NCBI RefSeq assembly: GCF_016744175.1
Contig: NZ_JADGEV010000014.1
Span: forward strand, 11,806 to 75,805
DNA length: 64,000 nt
Direction of reading: 5' to 3'
Origin: Neptunomonas sp.
Lineage (GTDB): Bacteria > Pseudomonadota > Gammaproteobacteria > Pseudomonadales > Balneatricaceae
The notes under the pieces were generated by a model. That model did not search any database, was not told where the DNA came from, and worked only from the letters and a program-made list of their open reading frames with translations. Below, piece after piece: positions 57,569 to 64,000 of the stretch. Numbering within the stretch: position 1 is the first letter of the stretch; each line of letters begins with the position of its first letter. The position numbers and the translations under genes are program-made.

Positions 57569-58936
57569 ATGATTAAAAACAGTTCCCTGTGGATAAAAAA
57601 TCCACTGGCTATTTTGTCTAACCCAAAAGAAGATGCTCGTGGTGGTATTGTTGTTTCAGGCGGTAAAATTACTGAGCTGGTGGCTGTAGGGGCATTGCCC
57701 TCTCAGCCATATGATCAGATTTATGATGCTAGTCGACATGTCATATTGCCGGGGTTGATTAATACTCACCATCACTTCTATCAAACACTAACTCGAGCCT
57801 ACCCTGACGCGCTGAATAAAGAACTATTTCCTTGGTTAAAGACACTCTACCCTCTGTGGGCAGGTTTAGAGCCTGAGATGCTAGCCTCTGCTAGCCGCTT
57901 GGCGTTAACAGAGCTGATGTTATCGGGCTGTACATTGGCAGCTGATCATCATTATCTGTTTCCTGAAGGTATGGAAAACGCCATCGATGTACAGGTTGCT
58001 GAGGCTGAGAAGCTCGGTATACGGGCGATGTTGACACGTGGTTCAATGAGCCTTGGTGAGAAAGATGGTGGCTTACCACCACAAACAACGGTTCAGAGTG
58101 AAGAACAAATATTGAGTGATAGTGAGCGACTTATTCAGCGTTATCACCAGCGCGGTGAAGGTGCTATGACCCAAATAGCATTGGCCCCCTGCTCGCCTTT
58201 TTCGGTAACGCCAGAAATTATGCAAGCAAGTGCATTGCTGGCGGAAGGCCATGATGTACGTCTACATACTCACTTAGCAGAAACCATCGACGAAGAAACA
58301 TTCTGCCTGCAACGTTTTGGTATGCGCACAGTTGACTACCTTGAGAGCGTAGGCTGGTTATCGTCACGCACGTGGTTAGCACATGGTATTCACTTTGATG
58401 ATGAAGAGATTCGTCGTTTAGGCCACGCCGGTGTGGGTGTATGCCACTGCCCGACATCTAACATGATGCTAGCATCAGGTATTGCCCGCACAAAAGAGTT
58501 AGAAGCGGCGGGCGTAGCTGTTGGCTTAGGTGTGGATGGATCAGCATCAAATGATGGCTCCAATATGATTCAGGAGGTCCGCCAGGCTTTATATCTTCAA
58601 CGTTTACGCTATGGGTCATCGGCTGTAACCCATTTCGATGCATACCGCTGGGCGACACAGGGCTCTGCTGCTGTCTTAGGGCGAAGTGATGTAGGAGAAA
58701 TAGCGCTGGGTAAGCAAGCAGACGTGGCGATGTTTACATTAGATGAGCTGCGCTTTTCAGGCAGTCATGACCCATTAGCCGCTTTACTACTGTGCGGCGC
58801 TGATAGAGCTGATCGTGTCATGATTGCGGGCCGATGGACTGTCGAGGATGGTGAGGTACCAGGCGTTGACAGGCATGCGCTCATTGCAGAGCACAGTGCG
58901 TTAGCTAACAAGCTTGCGGTTAAGTTGCAGCACTAG
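57569..58936 (+). CDS. 8-oxoguanine deaminase-like amidohydrolase
   Basis: A 455-residue metal-dependent amidohydrolase. Metal ligands are visible in LINTHHHFYQTLTRAYP, the histidine in HTHLAETIDEE, the W-LAHGIHFDDEEI segment and the aspartate of GLGVDGSASNDGSNM. It closely resembles the Pseudomonas 8-oxoguanine deaminase (LSGCTLAADHHYLFPEG, WLKTLYPLW), which makes urate and ammonia; related AtzB-type proteins act on triazines. In a cluster with PuuD, a purine importer, gpt and adenine deaminase, purine substrates are the natural reading. Starts six bases after the permease. Confidence 0.85.
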   Translation: MIKNSSLWIKNPLAILSNPKEDARGGIVVSGGKITELVAVGALPSQPYDQIYDASRHVILPGLINTHHHFYQTLTRAYPDALNKELFPWLKTLYPLWAGLEPEMLASASRLALTELMLSGCTLAADHHYLFPEGMENAIDVQVAEAEKLGIRAMLTRGSMSLGEKDGGLPPQTTVQSEEQILSDSERLIQRYHQRGEGAMTQIALAPCSPFSVTPEIMQASALLAEGHDVRLHTHLAETIDEETFCLQRFGMRTVDYLESVGWLSSRTWLAHGIHFDDEEIRRLGHAGVGVCHCPTSNMMLASGIARTKELEAAGVAVGLGVDGSASNDGSNMIQEVRQALYLQRLRYGSSAVTHFDAYRWATQGSAAVLGRSDVGEIALGKQADVAMFTLDELRFSGSHDPLAALLLCGADRADRVMIAGRWTVEDGEVPGVDRHALIAEHSALANKLAVKLQH

Positions 58937-58955
58937 AATATTTTTACACTAGAAA

Positions 58956-58972
58956 AACCTGACTATTAGGTT
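58956..58972. promoter_or_regulatory. Inverted repeat AACCT-N7-AGGTT upstream of gpt
   Basis: Five-base arms around seven bases in the 110-base gap before gpt, in the same spacing class as ACTAA-N7-TTAGT before the importer operon. Confidence 0.35.
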
Positions 58973-58980
58973 ATGATTTC

Positions 58981-59001
58981 TGGCAATGCTATGTCTTGCC
59001 A
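58981..59001. promoter_or_regulatory. Inverted repeat TGGCAA-N9-TTGCCA upstream of gpt
   Basis: Six-base perfect arms around nine bases, 45 bases before the gpt ATG. It could be an operator or a small leader hairpin. Confidence 0.4.
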
Positions 59002-59046
59002 TGTTTTTGTAAGGCATATTAAATTTTGGTTGATGAGGAATATTTG

Positions 59047-59556
59047 ATGGGACAGTCGCCATACAGTAAAGATTTTCCAGTGACTTGGGAGGAGCTGCAC
59101 CGTAACTCCCGTGCGTTATCATGGCGTTTACTGGAGTTGGGCCCGTGGAAAGGTATTATTGCTATCACGCGTGGGGGGTTAGTACCTGCGGCCATTTTGG
59201 CTCGTGAGCTGGATATTCGTTTGATCGATACCGTGTGTGTTACTAGCTATGGTGTAAATAACGAAGGTGATGCAGCGATGCATCAGGGTGAGTTGAACAT
59301 TCTTAAAGGCGTGGAAGGCGATGGCGAAGGCTTTTTGCTGGTAGATGACTTAGTTGATACGGGCAAAACAGCTCGCTGTGTACGTGAAATGTTACCTAAA
59401 GCCCATTTCGTAACTTTATATGCTAAGCCTGCTGGTCGACCTTTGGTTGATACTTACGCAATGGAAGTGAGCCAAGATACTTGGATTCGTTTTCCATGGG
59501 ATATGGAATACACTTTCTCAACACCTTTAGCAGATAGAACAAATACCGCAGGCTGA
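59047..59556 (+). CDS. gpt: Xanthine-guanine phosphoribosyltransferase Gpt
   Basis: Purine salvage enzyme converting guanine or xanthine (and less well hypoxanthine) with PRPP to the nucleotide, 169 residues from the ATG at 59047, which has GAGG 8 bases upstream. The ORF-track start is a TTG seven codons earlier. Motifs shared with E. coli Gpt are [25 protein letters not shown], the PRPP loop [35 protein letters not shown] and [10 protein letters not shown]. It sits between the deaminase and the BMP binding protein. Confidence 0.94.
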   Translation: MGQSPYSKDFPVTWEELHRNSRALSWRLLELGPWKGIIAITRGGLVPAAILARELDIRLIDTVCVTSYGVNNEGDAAMHQGELNILKGVEGDGEGFLLVDDLVDTGKTARCVREMLPKAHFVTLYAKPAGRPLVDTYAMEVSQDTWIRFPWDMEYTFSTPLADRTNTAG

Positions 59557-59601
59557 GCGTCTTAGCCAACAATAATAAGTGTCTTAACGAGGATTTCCGT
59601 A

Positions 59602-60687
59602 ATGAAGAAAATCGTGTTAAAAAAACTCCTAACGGGCTTAATTGCTGGCGTAGGTTTAGTGGCTACATTAGGCGCTCAGGCAGCAGACCCTTTTAAAGTA
59701 GGTTTTGTGTACGTAGGGCCCGTAGGTGATCATGGATGGAGTTATCAGCATGATCAGGGGCGCTTGGCTGTTGAAAAGCATTTTGGCGATAAGGTAAAAA
59801 CCACTTACGTTGAAAATGTACCAGAAGGTGCTGATGCTGAACGTGTTATCCGTAATCTTGCTAAAACGGGCCACGATCTGATTTTTACAACGTCCTTTGG
59901 TTTTATGAATCCAACGTTAAAAGTTGCTAAGCGTTTTCCTAAAGTAACGTTTGAACATGCGACAGGCTATAAACTGAAAAAAAACGTAGGTACTTACATA
60001 TCTAATACCTATGAAGGACGTTATGTCGCGGGCTTTACTGCTGCAAAAATGACCAAGTCTAATAAAATTGGTTATATTGCTTCCTTCCCTATTCCTGAGG
60101 TTATTCGTGATATCAACGCTGTGCAGATGGCGTTAAATAAATATAACCCGGATGCTGAACTGAAAATCATTTGGGTCAATAGCTGGTTTGATCCAGGTAA
60201 AGAAGCGGATGCCGCTAATGCGATGATGGATCAGGGCGTGGATGTTATTTTGCAACACACGGATAGCCCGGCAGCAATGCAAGCCGCTAATAGACGCGGT
60301 GCCTATGCTGTAGGACAGGCATCTGATATGTCTAGTTTTGGTAAGAAGGCGCACATTCTTTCGGTTGTGGATAACTGGTCTCCCTTCTACATCAAGCGTG
60401 TTCAGCAAGTGATGGATGGTACTTGGAAGTCTGAAGATCATTGGGGTGGAATGGCTGAAGAAGAGATTGTTATTCCTGAGTTCAGTGATAGTGTCCCTGC
60501 GGATGTGGTAGCTGAAGCTCAAGCGATGATTGCTCAGATTAAAGCCGGAACTCTGCATCCGTTCGCCGGCCCTATTAAAAACCAAGCGGGCGAACTTAAA
60601 GTAGCTGAAGGCGAAATTTTACCGCATGATGAATTAGCGGGTATGAGCTGGTATATAGAAGGTGTTCCAGGAGAAATTCCTAGATAA
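59602..60687 (+). CDS. BMP-family purine/nucleoside-binding periplasmic protein
   Basis: Binding subunit for the importer encoded at 53916-57563, 361 residues. A Sec signal peptide (about 1-28, ending GAQAA-D) lacks a lipobox cysteine, so it is probably a soluble periplasmic protein. The mature protein matches the BMP/PnrA type: VGFVYVGPVGDHGWSYQHDQGR, GFMNPTLKVAKRFPKVTFEHATG, SNTYEGRYVAGFTAAKMTKS, and GVDVILQHTDSP. Gpt lies just upstream; a terminator follows at 60714. Confidence 0.92.
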   Translation: MKKIVLKKLLTGLIAGVGLVATLGAQAADPFKVGFVYVGPVGDHGWSYQHDQGRLAVEKHFGDKVKTTYVENVPEGADAERVIRNLAKTGHDLIFTTSFGFMNPTLKVAKRFPKVTFEHATGYKLKKNVGTYISNTYEGRYVAGFTAAKMTKSNKIGYIASFPIPEVIRDINAVQMALNKYNPDAELKIIWVNSWFDPGKEADAANAMMDQGVDVILQHTDSPAAMQAANRRGAYAVGQASDMSSFGKKAHILSVVDNWSPFYIKRVQQVMDGTWKSEDHWGGMAEEEIVIPEFSDSVPADVVAEAQAMIAQIKAGTLHPFAGPIKNQAGELKVAEGEILPHDELAGMSWYIEGVPGEIPR

Positions 60688-60713
60688 ATAGGAAAGATAA
60701 CCTAAGGAACACT

Positions 60714-61771
<1,058 letters not shown>

Positions 61772-61846
61772 ATTTAGACGCGCTATTCATATTACTTCGG
61801 TTTAGTATATGGCTCCCACTAAACCATTACCTGCGGCAGTAGTGCT

Positions 61847-62827
61847 ATGAATAAACAGCCTTTTTTTGAATTAAAACCTGATACCGTCCTGTATGCCGTA
61901 GAGTCTCTTGGTTACTTAAGTGATGGGCGCATAATGGCTCTAAATAGCTACGAGAACCGCGTATATCAAGTAGGTATTGATGAGAAGACACCCCTTATTG
62001 CAAAATTTTATCGACCAGAGCGTTGGAGTGATGAGCAGATACTAGAAGAACATCAGTTCATGTATGAGCTGGTGGACCAAGAGCTTTCTGTTGTTGCGCC
62101 GATGAGAAATGAAAAAGGCGACAGCCTTTTTTGTTATGAAGATTTTCGTTTTTCCTTATTTGAGCGCCGTGGTGGTCGTGCTCCAGAATTAGATGATCCA
62201 GAACATCAGTTTCAATTGGGACGCACTATCGGCCGGATACATCAAGTCGGCCAGTCTCATGATTTTATCCACAGGCCTACTATGGATATTCAAAGCTATG
62301 GAATTGACAGTGTCGATTTTATAAGCCGGGAATTTATCCCCAGTTCTTTAAAAAATGCGTATGACAGCCTTACATCTGATCTTTTACGTGAAATTGACGC
62401 TGCTTTTAAACGTGCCGGTAATGTGAAGTTGATACGTGTGCATGGTGATTGCCATGCAGGGAATATTTTATGGAGGGATGATACGCCACACTTTGTAGAT
62501 TTTGATGATGCTCGCATGGCACCGGCTATCCAAGATTTGTGGATGTTTTTAACTGGGGATAGGCATCAACAACAATTACAAATTGGTGAAGTCATTGAAG
62601 GCTACAATGAGTTTGCGGATTTTGACCCTCGTGAACTGCATTTAGTTGAAGCGCTACGTACACTTCGGATGATGTACTACGCGGCGTGGATTGCTCGCCG
62701 TTGGGATGATCCTGCTTTTCCTCACAGTTTTTCTTGGTTTAATACCGAACGTTACTGGGGAGAACATCTTTTACAGTTACGAGAGCAATTTTTTGCATTG
62801 CAGCAACCCGTGCTAAAACTACTTTGA
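61847..62827 (+). CDS. srkA: Stress response kinase SrkA (YihE-like)
   Basis: Serine/threonine protein kinase of the choline-kinase-like fold, 326 residues (E. coli SrkA 328). It has the ATP-binding ALNSYENRVYQVGI, catalytic LIRVHGDCHAGNILW, metal-binding FVDFDDARMAPAIQDLWMFL, and a conserved N-terminal FFELKPDTVLYAVESLGY. The family counteracts toxin-mediated cell death under stress in E. coli. It is not part of the purine cluster by function. Confidence 0.93.
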   Translation: MNKQPFFELKPDTVLYAVESLGYLSDGRIMALNSYENRVYQVGIDEKTPLIAKFYRPERWSDEQILEEHQFMYELVDQELSVVAPMRNEKGDSLFCYEDFRFSLFERRGGRAPELDDPEHQFQLGRTIGRIHQVGQSHDFIHRPTMDIQSYGIDSVDFISREFIPSSLKNAYDSLTSDLLREIDAAFKRAGNVKLIRVHGDCHAGNILWRDDTPHFVDFDDARMAPAIQDLWMFLTGDRHQQQLQIGEVIEGYNEFADFDPRELHLVEALRTLRMMYYAAWIARRWDDPAFPHSFSWFNTERYWGEHLLQLREQFFALQQPVLKLL

Positions 62828-62896
62828 TATCCCTATATTGATGTAGGTGTTCGAGAGAGCTTTTAGATAGATTTTGAGATGGCTTTGAATTAACGA

Positions 62897-64000
62897 ATGT
62901 CTAATCATCAGTCGAGTAGCCAACCTATCAGCCCTGCTCATGTGCGCGTGGCAGGAATTACGCTGTATCTAATGATATTGTTCTCAGTCGTGAATGGACT
63001 GAGCGATGCTATTCCTAGCTGGTGGGCAGGTGTAGCAGGTTGGTGCGCTGCTTTGTTGTTAATACGCCGTGTACGTAAGATGCAGCTCCTCCAGTCGGGG
63101 CTTATGATGCTGGTGGGTCTTAGCTGTTTGTTATGGAGCTTCTCACAAAGTGAAACGGTGCTTTGGTTAAAAGCCTTGAGTGCCAACCAAGCTCTGGTGG
63201 CGATGTTGGCTGCGGTAAGCTTTCTGCGATTGGTCGCTGCTTCTTCGATGAGTAAAGGCCACAGGGAACCACAAGGTAAAAAAGCTTTCTGGAAAACCCT
63301 GCTAGGTGTCCACCTTTTTGGTTCTGTTATTAATTTGTCGGCGATGATGATTATGGCCGAACGCCTTAACCAAAAGCAGCCTTTAAGCATGACACAGGCT
63401 GCGACGCTTTCTCGTGGTTTTGGTACTGTTGTGCTTTGGTCGCCGATTACTGCAGCGATGGGAGTTGCACTTACGAATACAGCTGGAGCAAACCTGTTTG
63501 TACTGGCTATGGCTGGACTACCTATTGCTGCTGTTGCTTTGTGGCTTGCAGGAACAGATATCACAACAGAGATAAAGGTTGAGCAGTTTAAAGGTTATCC
63601 ACTGGACTTATCGGCTTTATGGATGCCTTCGTTGTTGGCCATATCAATTATGGCGTGTCATTTTTTATTACCACTGGTTCCAGTACTTACACTGATCTCT
63701 TTTTTATCCATTTTACTACCACTTATTGTGCTCGCTTTTAAAAAGTCCACTATACGTGGAAAGCCTCCGACAGGCTTACCTGTGTATAAACATCACGTTC
63801 TTAATGTTATCCCCAATATTGGTTCAGAATTACTGCTGTTTCTTGCGGCGGGTGTCTTGGCTGTCGGTATTGGGTCGGTGATGACATCGGCTGACATAGT
63901 ACTTGGTTTTACCCATGTTGGTGCATGGCAAGCCAGTGTGCTGCTGACAGTGTCTGTCGTTTTAGCTATTGTTGGTGTACATCCAGTGATCACTGTAGCA
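62897..64000 (+). CDS. Multi-span membrane transporter-like protein, 3'-truncated by the window
   Basis: Missed by the ORF track because it has no stop before the window end. From the ATG at 62897 the frame is open for 368 codons to base 64000. About ten hydrophobic segments are visible. A conserved-looking patch ATLSRGFGTVVLWSPITAAMGVALTNT and its later counterpart suggest two homologous halves, as in DctM/SLC13-type ion transporters; this is a resemblance only. The upstream Shine-Dalgarno is weak. Minus-strand ORFs at 62938 and 63793 are its shadows. Confidence 0.75.
   Translation, partial: MSNHQSSSQPISPAHVRVAGITLYLMILFSVVNGLSDAIPSWWAGVAGWCAALLLIRRVRKMQLLQSGLMMLVGLSCLLWSFSQSETVLWLKALSANQALVAMLAAVSFLRLVAASSMSKGHREPQGKKAFWKTLLGVHLFGSVINLSAMMIMAERLNQKQPLSMTQAATLSRGFGTVVLWSPITAAMGVALTNTAGANLFVLAMAGLPIAAVALWLAGTDITTEIKVEQFKGYPLDLSALWMPSLLAISIMACHFLLPLVPVLTLISFLSILLPLIVLAFKKSTIRGKPPTGLPVYKHHVLNVIPNIGSELLLFLAAGVLAVGIGSVMTSADIVLGFTHVGAWQASVLLTVSVVLAIVGVHPVITVA

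Noticed and set aside
62938-63993. Minus-strand ORFs of 208 and 66 residues
   Set aside because: Shadows of the open plus-strand membrane protein frame from 62897; their compositions look like antisense of hydrophobic codons.

Overview
The window looks like the origin-proximal part of a marine gammaproteobacterial chromosome, most likely Oceanospirillales (Oceanospirillaceae-like). This placement is an inference from three things. The gene order mnmG-rsmG-parA-parB-atpIBEFHAGDC lies next to an oriC-like region. PstC/PstA are of the extended gammaproteobacterial type, with phoBR and ubiCA close by. TRAP, Aap and purine (BMP-type) uptake systems are abundant. Base composition is moderately AT-rich by eye. 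I saw no rRNA, tRNA, CRISPR array, insertion sequence or prophage, so this is mostly core chromosome with some lineage-specific inserts.

Layout. 0-5 kb: pstC (cut by the left edge)-pstA-pstB-phoU. 5-12 kb: a DsbA-like/receiver-like/GGDEF fusion, a DUF1415 gene, ubiC-ubiA, phoB-phoR with a Pho box, cysZ, a small membrane protein and a quinone-oxidoreductase-like MDR enzyme. 12.9-16 kb: a two-gene GTPase/roadblock module, then small membrane or secreted proteins and a DUF416 gene, all on the minus strand. 16.2-20.8 kb: a TRAP transporter split into dctQM and a convergent dctP, with an RpiR/HexR-type regulator; all three transcription units carry TTACGTAA-like palindromes upstream. 21-33.5 kb: an amino-acid/sulfur region with an orphan GltB-type FMN enzyme, metC, a D-cysteine desulfhydrase (or cysteate lyase), aapJQMP, an Lrp/AsnC regulator, a class-V PLP enzyme and a cystathionine gamma-lyase/synthase-family enzyme. 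33.5-37.6 kb: glmU-glmS and a divergent TrmB-like regulator. 37.7-49.1 kb: the ATP synthase operon, parAB, rsmG and mnmG, all on the minus strand.

49.13-49.84 kb is the best oriC candidate: DnaA boxes between AT-rich blocks next to mnmG, with the left flank transcribed leftward and most of the right flank rightward. 49.8-52.4 kb: a GMC oxidoreductase and mtgA. 52.4-61.8 kb: a coherent purine block with urate hydroxylase (puuD), a BMP/ABC purine-type importer, an 8-oxoguanine deaminase-like enzyme, gpt (XGPRT) and adenine deaminase. Together these can import purines, deaminate 8-oxoguanine to urate, oxidise urate to 5-hydroxyisourate, turn adenine into hypoxanthine and salvage guanine/xanthine. 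61.8-64 kb: srkA and a multi-membrane-span protein cut by the right edge.

The least explained items are the GTPase/roadblock pair, the DsbA-like/GGDEF fusion, the sulfur/PLP gene block and the shared palindromes at the TRAP promoters. Every protein assignment is by recognition of motifs and family resemblance, with no database search.
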